From Candidatus Yanofskybacteria bacterium RIFCSPLOWO2_01_FULL_39_28 (GTDB taxonomy: Bacteria > Patescibacteriota > Minisyncoccia > 2-02-FULL-40-12 > GWA2-44-9): a stretch of DNA of 39,991 nucleotides. This document shows positions 16,295-24,953 of the stretch, piece by piece. Both the position numbers and the translations under genes were made by a program. Numbering within the stretch: position 1 is the first letter of the stretch; the number at the start of each line of letters is the position of its first letter. Location of the stretch: contig MGKE01000003.1 of assembly GCA_001794635.1 (NCBI GenBank), positions 1 through 39,991 on the forward strand. The letters run 5' to 3'. A model generated the notes under the pieces. The model saw only the letters and a program-made list of their open reading frames with translations. It was not told where the DNA came from and searched no databases.

Positions 16295-18262
16295 TTACTT
16301 AAAATATTTATTCAAAAATTCTCTTGCCTGTTGGTTATTCTTATCAATTTCTAATGCCTTTATAAACAACGTCCTAGCCTCATCCAGATGGCCTAAATTC
16401 ATGTTAATCACCCCGAGAATATAGTAATATTGGCTATCTTTCAATCCTGAGTCAATGGCCTTTCTGATATTCTCGTCCGCCAGTTTTTGGTTTTCCATAT
16501 CGGTATGATAAGCATAGACAAAACCCTTATAAAGATATGGACGTGGAGCTTGTGGATCCAGTTTTATAGCTTCGTCGGCAAAATAAACAGCCGCCTCTCT
16601 CCAACTTATTTTATAAAAAAGCAGGGATAAAGTGATATTAAGATTAAACTTGTCTGAATTTGAATTTTTGACGTTTTCAATGGTTTTATCTATTACATCT
16701 GTTTCTGAGATGGCAAAGTTGGATATAATTTTTTCGTTGCTTTTAATATTTTTAACCAATATAATCACGTTTTCATTTATATAAACAATCCGCCAATTAG
16801 GATCATGGGTTATATTCCCCAAAAAAGCTTCCCCCCAAGGAGTGGCATCAGTATAGGCAAAGAATATTAAGTTGATGCCGTATTTTTCTGAAAATTCAGC
16901 CCATTTTTCTTTGCTTTCTTGCATTGGTTTATATGTTTTATTAAAAAACTCCACCGAATATGCTTCCGGCCTATTATCAACAAAAACCTTCTCTTCGGGC
17001 AATTGCCACATCAAATAACCGCCGGTATCAAAATTATTAAACATTGGCCCTTTAATTTTGTTGTCCTTGATAAAGTTAACCGCTCTTTTAAGTCCGTTAG
17101 GAACAGAGAAACCAAAAATTTTAGAATGGCCTTCTTTTTTATAATAAGAGTTACTAGCCACAAATAAAATCATAAAAATTAGAAACACAATAACTCCCAA
17201 CTTAAAGCCATAATTGACTCGCTCTGCTCTCACACTGGTCTTTGTTTTTTTAAAGGCATCAGTTAACAAGATCGCTAAAACAGGAAAAGAAGCTAAGGCA
17301 TATAAGGGCAGATTGCGAAACATTTTAAACCCGGCATAAATAAAGAAAGCCGACACAAGAATTTCAAACAACCGTTGTTTGGCCTTCTTTACGGTTAATA
17401 AAAAAGCAAGAGCAAGTACTGCCACGGATAGCTTAAAAATAAAGACCGACAAATTAAATCCAAAAAAACCGGACAAAAAAGCCAGAGTTTGGTTTTCAAT
17501 AATGCTATAACCATATTCTTTGAGTATATTAAAAGGCAAAAGAGCCCCCTGAAATCCTGCCGGGTTAGCTAGGGTTGCTAAAATAATTAAAAAGAGAATA
17601 AAGAATGGTTTTGATTTTTGATAATTTGAGTTTTGATATTGTTTAGAATTTAGAGTTTGGGATTTAGAGTTTATTTTTTTGTCTATTAAAAAGAACAAAA
17701 AAATAAGTGGTCCTATGAAAAAGTATATGTGCAGATTAACCCACAGAAGTTGGGCCAAGGGTAAAAACCATAAATAGTAATCGGTATTTTCGTGTTTTGA
17801 TTTAAATAAAGCAAATAGGAAAAATGACAATATGGCGAAACTGAATATCTCCGGTCTTACTTCTGTCCGAGAAATAAATATTAAAATTGAAAGAATAAAC
17901 GATATTGTAATAGGCCAAAAGGTGGCCTGTTTTTTAGCAATAAAAAACAGCAACAGAAATGATGCCAAGATAACAAATACTTTAAGCAGAATTAAGCCGG
18001 TAAATCCTGCTAAATTATAGACGCCTAAAAATATAACTTCGCTTAACCAGTGATGGTTGGTAAATGAAAAATCTGGCTCGGTATAAGAAAACAGGTTTGT
18101 TTTTGGAACTTCCTTTATCTGCCAAATTATTTCACCGACCTTTAAATGACGGCCTATATCCTGGCCGATTGAGTCAAAGTTGTGGACTAGAAAAACAGCC
18201 AAAAGGCCGAAGAGGAGAATAAAAATTATACCATTAAGGAAGTACGACGACTGTTTTTCCAT
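16295..18262 (-). CDS. Polytopic membrane GT-C-like protein with C-terminal TPRs
   Basis: FDSIGQDIGRHLKVGEIIWQ...NHHWLSEVIF, multiple TM segments, TPR-like end (GHLDEARTLFIKALEIDKNN). Start set at MEKQSSYFLN (ORF track 18289). Confidence 0.75.
   Translation of the reverse strand: MEKQSSYFLNGIIFILLFGLLAVFLVHNFDSIGQDIGRHLKVGEIIWQIKEVPKTNLFSYTEPDFSFTNHHWLSEVIFLGVYNLAGFTGLILLKVFVILASFLLLFFIAKKQATFWPITISFILSILIFISRTEVRPEIFSFAILSFFLFALFKSKHENTDYYLWFLPLAQLLWVNLHIYFFIGPLIFLFFLIDKKINSKSQTLNSKQYQNSNYQKSKPFFILFLIILATLANPAGFQGALLPFNILKEYGYSIIENQTLAFLSGFFGFNLSVFIFKLSVAVLALAFLLTVKKAKQRLFEILVSAFFIYAGFKMFRNLPLYALASFPVLAILLTDAFKKTKTSVRAERVNYGFKLGVIVFLIFMILFVASNSYYKKEGHSKIFGFSVPNGLKRAVNFIKDNKIKGPMFNNFDTGGYLMWQLPEEKVFVDNRPEAYSVEFFNKTYKPMQESKEKWAEFSEKYGINLIFFAYTDATPWGEAFLGNITHDPNWRIVYINENVIILVKNIKSNEKIISNFAISETDVIDKTIENVKNSNSDKFNLNITLSLLFYKISWREAAVYFADEAIKLDPQAPRPYLYKGFVYAYHTDMENQKLADENIRKAIDSGLKDSQYYYILGVINMNLGHLDEARTLFIKALEIDKNNQQAREFLNKYFK
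17642..17676. repeat. Heptamer array TTTAGAG-type x5 inside a membrane GT CDS
   Basis: TTTAGAA TTTAGAG TTTGGGA TTTAGAG TTTATTT; translated NSKSQTLNSKQ. Confidence 0.8.
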
Positions 18263-18872
18263 CACATTGTTTCTCAAAGACTTTGACATTACCGCTGGCG
18301 GTTACGAAATTGCCTTTATCATCAACTAAACGGCCGTATTGAATTTTTGCTGTGAATTCATATGTCTTAAATTTTGGATTTTCCGGTAAGACAATGCTTA
18401 GAAGACTTTCTCCGTTAGGAAGAGGCATTTTAGAAAACAGATTAGGCCCAACGGATATATCATCACTGGGAGTTATTGTCCATAAAATATTTCTTGCCGG
18501 ATTATCAACTCCGGTATAAGTAAATAATGCGCCTTGGTGACTATATAGATCTGGTCCAAGAAACTTAATTTCTCCTTCTAGTTTACAGGTGGCATTATTT
18601 AAAAGAAACTCCCACGGAACAGGCCGATCATAAAAGACATTGCCACTTCCTGTAGGCATAGGCACAGGCACACTTGTCAGACCAGGTTTTTTGGTCGGCT
18701 CTGGCGACGACGATCCGGTTGGCTTCGGACTTGTTAAATCAGGCGTATTTGTCGGCGAAAATATTTGCCGGTTTGAGGACCAAAATCCACCAAAATAAAC
18801 AATAGAAAAAACTGCTCCAACTAGAAAAATTAATAAAAATATTTTATTTTTGTGTGTAACCATAATCGTCAA
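18234..18872 (-). CDS. Hypothetical membrane-anchored protein with Pro/Thr linker
   Basis: N-terminal TM, TPDLTSPKPTGSSSPEPTKKPG linker, about 120-aa soluble domain. Confidence 0.65.
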   Translation of the reverse strand: MTIMVTHKNKIFLLIFLVGAVFSIVYFGGFWSSNRQIFSPTNTPDLTSPKPTGSSSPEPTKKPGLTSVPVPMPTGSGNVFYDRPVPWEFLLNNATCKLEGEIKFLGPDLYSHQGALFTYTGVDNPARNILWTITPSDDISVGPNLFSKMPLPNGESLLSIVLPENPKFKTYEFTAKIQYGRLVDDKGNFVTASGNVKVFEKQCDGKTVVVLP

Positions 18873-18889
18873 ACATTACCAAAAAAAGA

Positions 18890-20056
18890 CTAGAAAAACA
18901 AGTTAAACAGAGAGGCAAAAATACTCTTAAATACGGTCGTCCAGAGGGATTTTTTAATCAAGAATTCTGGAGCATTTAGAGGAATATGGATATAATCAGG
19001 ATCATGTTCTGACTTTCTATAATGACCATAAATGTTAACTTTATACCTATTATTTGAATCCAGCGCTAGGCCGTCATACTCAAACTTCTTACTTGTCTCT
19101 CCTGATGATATTTTAAACTGCTTAGTCCAGACAGGATTTGGGGCGTTTATATTGTCTGATATCATAACAAAATAGTCGGCCACTGAACCCACTGGCCAGC
19201 CACCAGCAATCGTCCATTCAAAAGTAGGGTAAATGCCATTTATTTGTTTACCGTCAACCGGACTCAAAATATCAACTGGATCAAGAAAAATCAGTTTCGT
19301 TTCAGCAGATGGTTTTGTTTCAAAACCATCTTTATCTGCGCCGGCGACATAATAGACATATTCCCCGATTAAGTAATCTGATGCCGGCAAATAAGCAGTA
19401 TCACCCCTTTGAGCTGGCGGAATAACTCTCTGAATGGACCAGTATCCGCACTCCCCGGCTTCAGTAATCATCCATTGACCGTTAATATCTATGTCTTCAC
19501 AGCCGATAGAAAGTATCTCTTCAAACCCGGCAATTTTATAGAAATATTGACTCCCTGGTTTTTTCTCATACAAATTAAAATTCTCTATTTTGTCTTTCTC
19601 TTTGCTTGAATATTTAAAAACAATCCTTTGGCCAACCTTGCCGTAATTGACAGTAGTGTGAGAAATAAGCCAATCAGCTCTCACATATTCAATTTCCGGC
19701 AAATCAGGATTTATTTTGGCCGGAATAGGAGGAATTGGGGAAGGTGTTGACGATGGTGATGGGTTAGCCAAAACAACCGGCGTTGGAGAAACGACCAAAC
19801 CAATAAGTTCGCCTTCGGGAATAGCTGATACTTCCTTTTTAGAAACAACTTTGACATTTTTCCAGCTAAAATTATAAGAGTCAAACACCTCAAGACTACT
19901 AACCCATCTTTTGATATTATTGTTTACCAAATAAACCTTAATATCCCCTTCAGCCCTCAACAAAGTCCCGTCAGAGTAATTAGCAGCCAACACATTAAAA
20001 ACAAACAGAAAAACTACAGCTAAAATTATGGTTAAAAAATAATTAACTTTAGACAT
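18890..20056 (-). CDS. Secreted/surface hypothetical protein with CPR-type 'DGTLLRAEGDIKVYLVNNNIKRWV' module
   Basis: Signal peptide, DGTLLRAEGDIKVYLVNNNIKRWVSSLEVFDSYNFSWKNVKVVS, Pro/Ser linker, Fn3/Ig-like C-terminal part. Confidence 0.7.
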   Translation of the reverse strand: MSKVNYFLTIILAVVFLFVFNVLAANYSDGTLLRAEGDIKVYLVNNNIKRWVSSLEVFDSYNFSWKNVKVVSKKEVSAIPEGELIGLVVSPTPVVLANPSPSSTPSPIPPIPAKINPDLPEIEYVRADWLISHTTVNYGKVGQRIVFKYSSKEKDKIENFNLYEKKPGSQYFYKIAGFEEILSIGCEDIDINGQWMITEAGECGYWSIQRVIPPAQRGDTAYLPASDYLIGEYVYYVAGADKDGFETKPSAETKLIFLDPVDILSPVDGKQINGIYPTFEWTIAGGWPVGSVADYFVMISDNINAPNPVWTKQFKISSGETSKKFEYDGLALDSNNRYKVNIYGHYRKSEHDPDYIHIPLNAPEFLIKKSLWTTVFKSIFASLFNLFF

Positions 20057-20089
20057 AATATAATCATATCAAAATTCTTCCCAAACCAA

Positions 20090-20121
20090 AACCCCCTCCT
20101 TTCGATCAAAAGGAGGGGGTT
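20090..20121 (-). terminator. Strong hairpin downstream of the S-layer-like gene
   Basis: AACCCCCTCCTTT-CGATCA-AAAGGAGGGGGTT, 13-bp perfect stem, followed on the minus strand by TTGG; between two minus-strand genes. Confidence 0.7.
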
Positions 20122-20172
20122 GGCTATCATAACCAATCTCATCGTAGATTGGTCAGATAAATTAAGTCTAGA

Positions 20173-23100
20173 TTACCTCTGGAATGTAGGACCATACAAC
20201 GGCAAGTTCCTTAGAGTACCGATTACTGAAGCGGTATCTATGGCAGTTGTTGCGTTGTTATAGTCAGCAACCCAGTTGATATTTCCGGCAATATCATCTA
20301 CCAAGGTCAACTGGAAGTAGTCAGCCGCTCTTCCGGTAGCTGATGCTTTGGCATAATTTGTGCCCGGATTGGTTATCTGAACACTAAAGGTCTTTGTGTC
20401 ACCGGCTGCAATTTCAACATCTGCGTTTGTAAAGTTAAACGTCAATGATGCATCTTTTGCCGGGTTGGCATCAGCTGTGCCTGTAAGAGCACCACTATCA
20501 ATCGTTGTGTTGTTCTCGTCAAAGATAGTGAAGGAAGTGCTTGTTCCACCCTGGCTCCACTGACCCGAAGCTTGGACTTCAAATTTGAATGAACCTGAAC
20601 CATTAGCTTCGTTGTCAAACCTTAATGTGGCACCGGGAACTCCTTTAGCTGTAACCGAGAATTTGAATACCACCGGTGTACCAATCAAGTTGTAAGGCGA
20701 TGCTAAGGCAACTTGAGCAACCTCTGGATAGACTCTGTAGACATATTGGTCGTTTGCGCCAACAACATCTACGACACCAGAAGAATCACCGGTAAGAACT
20801 GTGCCTGACCCGTCGCCAACCGCTCTGAATCCATTAGTAAAGCTTCCGTTGAATCTATCAACTATATCCAATGAGAAGTATGGACTTCCTGGTGAAGCGT
20901 TGGTTGGAGTTGCGCCTTCAGCTTTAGTTCTCAAGTCTGCATTTACCGAGAGTTCCAAGTTAGCATCCTGTGGTACATAAGGTCGGTTAGCATCAGTATC
21001 GCTCCAGTTAAAGTTAACGGAAGCGGCACTACCCATTGATTGACTCTTGGTCAATGTATCGCCAGCTTTGTTCTTATAGGTCAAATGGACTGTCTTGACA
21101 TTAGCTCCGGCATGGGTATTTTCGGTTGAATCAGATGCGGCAATTGTCAATTTCTCAATATACTGACCCTCGTCTGTAGCACTCAATCTGAACTTAGATA
21201 TAGGAGCATTGGTCTGACCCCAGTAGACAGCACCTTTTGAAGGACTGCCGGCTGATGTAGCCATAGCCAATGAACCAGAACCGGATACGGTCAAAACTCT
21301 AGTCGGAGTTAAGCCGCCATTAATTCCTGAATTACCGGCATTGATAGTATTACTGTCATTATCTAATGCGGTAACATTGCCAGTCGCAGCGATATCAAAG
21401 GCATATGTATCGTTTGTGCCTGATACGGCATTGCTGGACAAGTTAGCTCTAACCAACAATGTCTTAGATGTACCGGCTGGAATGCTCCAGTTAAGGTTGG
21501 AGAAGGTGATAGTTCCTGTTCCACCAGAACTTAATTGGTTGCTTGTAACCTTATCTGAACCGGCAACCAAAGTACCTCCTGATTCATATAATTGAACCGA
21601 CTCCATAGCATTAGCCACTGAAACACCGCTATCATTATCTGCGTCAGGAGTACCCTCATCATAAGTATCCGTTGATTTATCAGCGGCATAACCAGTTAAT
21701 ACGAGCTGGGTTACTCTAAGATCTGAAGCTTGAGCCGCAGAAAATGTAATACCAACTACATCAACATTATCTGTGCCTTTTACCTTGGTCTGGCTGGCCG
21801 GAGTACCAGCTAAGCTCAAGGTCAAGGAAGAAGCAGCGATTGTAATGTTGTTACCTGAAATATCAGCTCTAGGAACAATGTCTGCCGCGGCAACCGAAGT
21901 GTTGGTTCCTGAATATTTCATAACTGTTACGTCACCTGCGTCATCAGAATAATCATCAAGTACAACCTTGAATACTGAATCAGCGTCAATCAAAGTACCA
22001 CCAAGTGAAGTATCTACATCACCGGTAACTTTGAAGTTATAGGTCTTACCGGCAGCAAGATCAAACACATCGGTAAATATCTCTTGAGCACCTGACTGGC
22101 TGTTGGGGCAGCTACCAGCATCATCAGCATCGTTAAAGGCGGTTCCATCTTTCGGACCCATAACAACGATGTTAATATCTGTGTCCCAGATTTTAATATC
22201 AGTCAAAGCGTCCCATTCAGTTTGATCGTCGGCATCATCATAGGTGCCATCATTTCCAGCATCAGAACACAGGGTCAATTCTGTCTTTCTTACTTCAATG
22301 TTGCTGACAGCAGTCATTGAGTATTCAAGAAGAGTGACATCGGTAACCTGTGTAGCAATTGTTTTGGCATTAGGACCATTGAACACCAAAGTCAATGCTC
22401 CGCCCTGTAAGGTCAAGGTGGTGGCATCGCTGGCACTATCCAATGCTGTGTCAGTTACGGCCATTGCGTTACCATATTGATCACCGATTACATTGGTATC
22501 AGTGTCATACTCAAAGTAAAGGTCAACAGTCTCGTCTTTCTTACCGGCTATATCGGCGTAAACCTTGAAGATAGCGTTGCTACCTTTAGCTATGAAGTGG
22601 CCGGCGCCAAGATCAAACACAAGATAACCGTTTGAAGTTGAACTACCTGCCCACTCTTTGTCCAAAGTCTTTAATTTAACATTGGTTAAATCAGAGGCTT
22701 TAATGTTGCCCCCATTAATCATGGTAATTCTCTTTACCGTTCCGCCTTCAGTTGCAGTTGTGTACTTGAATTCGGATACTAAGGCATTTTTCTGGCCAAC
22801 AGTCGGATTATCTAATACACCAGACTTGGCAACAGTTACAGTACCGGATGAAGCGCCGGAACTGGTAAAGTTATTACCGGTTACAGGCAAACCTGATACT
22901 GTGGCTCCTCCTGACAAGGTCACTTCTTTCAACTGAATGGCATTGACATTGCCGGCATTGTTAGCCGCAGCCATTTCAGCAACAAATGACAAATCCTTGG
23001 TGCCGCTAACAGGAACATTAACCAAAAAAGTTACCTCGCCTGTTGCGGTTGAAAATACTTTTCCAGAACCTAATCTGGTAGCTCCATCGTAAACGTAGAT

Positions 23101-23844
23101 GTTGTTGAAGTCATCAGTCTCACCAGCGCCCGCTCTCCTTATGGTCAAAGTATTGACTGTTCCACTTCCACTGAATCTGGCTTTCAACATTTCAACACCG
23201 CTAGCATTTAAAGTGATGGTTTTGCCAGCTGGGTTGTCTGAAGCAAGCATAACTGACAAAGGTCCAGTTGGAGCTGGGGTTGTCGGGGTTGTTCCTCTTA
23301 CATAACTTGGTACTTGGTTAACTGATGTATAATCAGAACCTTTGGAATACCAGTTAAACTCATTGCTGTTGATACAGAAAACTTTCTTGAAGAAATCTGC
23401 ATCATCGGCAACAGCTTGCGCGCCGCTGGTGTTTACCCAGTGAAGCATACCGACATCTTCGCCGGTTGTTTCAACTCCATAGACTTTTTCATCATTGGTT
23501 TCACAATTTCTGAAAAGTCCTGAAGTTCCAAATGCATCTCTCGTTGCCGGAGAAACATTTTTAACAGCTGCGAATCCGCCAAGGTGTCCATAGAAGTTAA
23601 AGATCGCTGGATTCAAGAATAATCTCTTGAAACCCATTTCATTTACTATATAGACATCTGGATCATCAGATCCGGCTGCGCTGACCACATCTCCTTCTTT
23701 GAGGCCGTAATCAGCTGGGGTTGCCGCCATTGCTACTGGAGCAAGATAGGCAACACCTGATAACGACAAAGTGGTCGTTATCGCTGTAAGGGTAGTAAAG
23801 ACTCTAGCGAATCTTTCCCGACCCTGTTTTGATAAACTAGTCAT
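20173..23844 (-). CDS. Large S-layer-like / surface protein (1223 aa)
   Basis: Signal peptide, N-terminal module shared with 10069-11307, then repeated acidic Thr/Ser/Gly/Asn-rich beta-sandwich-like segments. Confidence 0.75.
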   Translation of the reverse strand: MTSLSKQGRERFARVFTTLTAITTTLSLSGVAYLAPVAMAATPADYGLKEGDVVSAAGSDDPDVYIVNEMGFKRLFLNPAIFNFYGHLGGFAAVKNVSPATRDAFGTSGLFRNCETNDEKVYGVETTGEDVGMLHWVNTSGAQAVADDADFFKKVFCINSNEFNWYSKGSDYTSVNQVPSYVRGTTPTTPAPTGPLSVMLASDNPAGKTITLNASGVEMLKARFSGSGTVNTLTIRRAGAGETDDFNNIYVYDGATRLGSGKVFSTATGEVTFLVNVPVSGTKDLSFVAEMAAANNAGNVNAIQLKEVTLSGGATVSGLPVTGNNFTSSGASSGTVTVAKSGVLDNPTVGQKNALVSEFKYTTATEGGTVKRITMINGGNIKASDLTNVKLKTLDKEWAGSSTSNGYLVFDLGAGHFIAKGSNAIFKVYADIAGKKDETVDLYFEYDTDTNVIGDQYGNAMAVTDTALDSASDATTLTLQGGALTLVFNGPNAKTIATQVTDVTLLEYSMTAVSNIEVRKTELTLCSDAGNDGTYDDADDQTEWDALTDIKIWDTDINIVVMGPKDGTAFNDADDAGSCPNSQSGAQEIFTDVFDLAAGKTYNFKVTGDVDTSLGGTLIDADSVFKVVLDDYSDDAGDVTVMKYSGTNTSVAAADIVPRADISGNNITIAASSLTLSLAGTPASQTKVKGTDNVDVVGITFSAAQASDLRVTQLVLTGYAADKSTDTYDEGTPDADNDSGVSVANAMESVQLYESGGTLVAGSDKVTSNQLSSGGTGTITFSNLNWSIPAGTSKTLLVRANLSSNAVSGTNDTYAFDIAATGNVTALDNDSNTINAGNSGINGGLTPTRVLTVSGSGSLAMATSAGSPSKGAVYWGQTNAPISKFRLSATDEGQYIEKLTIAASDSTENTHAGANVKTVHLTYKNKAGDTLTKSQSMGSAASVNFNWSDTDANRPYVPQDANLELSVNADLRTKAEGATPTNASPGSPYFSLDIVDRFNGSFTNGFRAVGDGSGTVLTGDSSGVVDVVGANDQYVYRVYPEVAQVALASPYNLIGTPVVFKFSVTAKGVPGATLRFDNEANGSGSFKFEVQASGQWSQGGTSTSFTIFDENNTTIDSGALTGTADANPAKDASLTFNFTNADVEIAAGDTKTFSVQITNPGTNYAKASATGRAADYFQLTLVDDIAGNINWVADYNNATTAIDTASVIGTLRNLPLYGPTFQR

Positions 23845-24169
23845 TTTAATTTTTTATTTATATTGGACTGAAATCGCTTTATCAATCTCGTCTATTAGGA
23901 CAGGAGGATAAATTATCAATTCCAGAACAATGTTTAATTCACGTAAATTATTCACTAACTTTCTGAACTATACAGAATCTTGTATAAACTGCTTAATCTG
24001 CAAAATACAGATCTAGGGCTTATTTTATTCGACCTTCTAAACCATAGAACAAGCAATTTATCGACTCCAAGATTCTAAAATTTAAGTCAAATAGCAAAAG
24101 GAAATAAAAATCATTCGCGTCATATTTTTCTTTTCCAGGATTATTAAATTTTTAATGTTCATTCATTGG

Positions 24170-24232
24170 CCCCCACACTCAGTTAGCGATTAGCGAAGCT
24201 GATTTGAGGCATTCGCTAACTGAGTGTGGGGG
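24170..24232. repeat. Perfect 20-bp-stem hairpin in the long region upstream of the S-layer-like gene
   Basis: CCCCCACACTCAGTTAGCGA (24170-24189) / TCGCTAACTGAGTGTGGGGG (24213-24232), 23-nt loop. Confidence 0.9.
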
Positions 24233-24234
24233 TT

Positions 24235-24285
24235 GGCTATCCGCTTCTAGAAATTATCCTTCTTAACTTCCAGAAGCGGAGAGCC
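24235..24285. repeat. Second hairpin adjacent to the 20-bp-stem hairpin
   Basis: GGCTATCCGCTTCT (24235-24248) / AGAAGCGGAGAGCC (24272-24285), one mismatch. Confidence 0.85.
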
Positions 24286-24515
24286 GGTAAAATTGATAAC
24301 TAAAAACAACCAAAACTGGTCACTTTACCTCTTAATTGCAGTGGTCCTTTTATTCATGATTTTGTTACCTTTTTGATTGAAAAGCTATATATATACTAGA
24401 CAAACAAGCACTAATGAATATTATAGGAAAAACCGCCAAAAGTCAAACCATTAAACTAATCAAAACCAATATCATCAGCTTGATTTGTTAAGATAAACTC
24501 AACTCTTCAAGTTTA

Positions 24516-24543
24516 ATTATACTTCATTGTTTGCATACAACAA
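24516..24543 (-). promoter_or_regulatory. Possible -35/-10 promoter for the S-layer-like gene
   Basis: Minus strand TTGTTG (24543-24538)-N16-TATAAT (24521-24516); implies a leader of roughly 660 nt. Confidence 0.3.
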
Positions 24544-24742
24544 TAGTCAATTGTGGATATCTAGAAAAGCCAGGGGGTGTATATTTTACAGGGTATTTTT
24601 AACATGTCAAGAAAAGTGGGGGTGCTTAAAATTTAATAAAAATTAAGACGAGACACAAGCAGCAAACTTTTACAACAAGGGGTAAGAAGGGGTAAGCACG
24701 GTAATTAGGCAATAATTAGAAAGTATTGTGAATCAATGCGTG

Positions 24743-24946
24743 TGTCACCAGTTATGATTGTATCAAAAATAGTGTAAGAAATGACACCATCACACATCAC
24801 CAAGTCTTATAACTTAAATTAAATGTGTTTTAAATAAACTGTTTAATTTAGGTGACATTTATAAGTTATTAATATTGTCACCAATAATTATGATGACAAA
24901 TATATTTGTCATCATAAAAAATATGTGTCACCAATTTTGTCACCAA
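24743..24946. promoter_or_regulatory. Cluster of TGTCACC(AA) motifs (operator/iteron-like)
   Basis: TGTCACC on + at about 24744, 24876, 24926 and 24938; GGTGACA at 24851; TGACACC at 24782; ATGACAAAT/ATTTGTCAT within the 24888-24917 palindrome. Confidence 0.65.
24888..24917. repeat. 30-bp perfect palindrome
   Basis: TTATGATGACAAATA|TATTTGTCATCATAA. Confidence 0.9.
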
Positions 24947-24953
24947 AACAAAA

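Noticed and set aside
20173-23844. Antisense ORFs on the plus strand (21341-21595, 22244-22480, 22658-22936, 23099-23305)
   Set aside because: They lie fully inside a long, convincing minus-strand CDS and have low-complexity sequences typical of antisense frames.
24676-24700. Direct repeat AAGGGGTAAGAAGGGGTAAG
   Set aside because: Only two copies and no further context; may be chance.
23845-24953. Possible replication origin in the 1.1-kb AT-rich spacer (iteron-like motifs, one near-match TGTGGATAT to a DnaA box at about 24553)
   Set aside because: Only one imperfect DnaA-box-like site, no dnaA/dnaN/rpmH nearby, and gene orientation does not switch.
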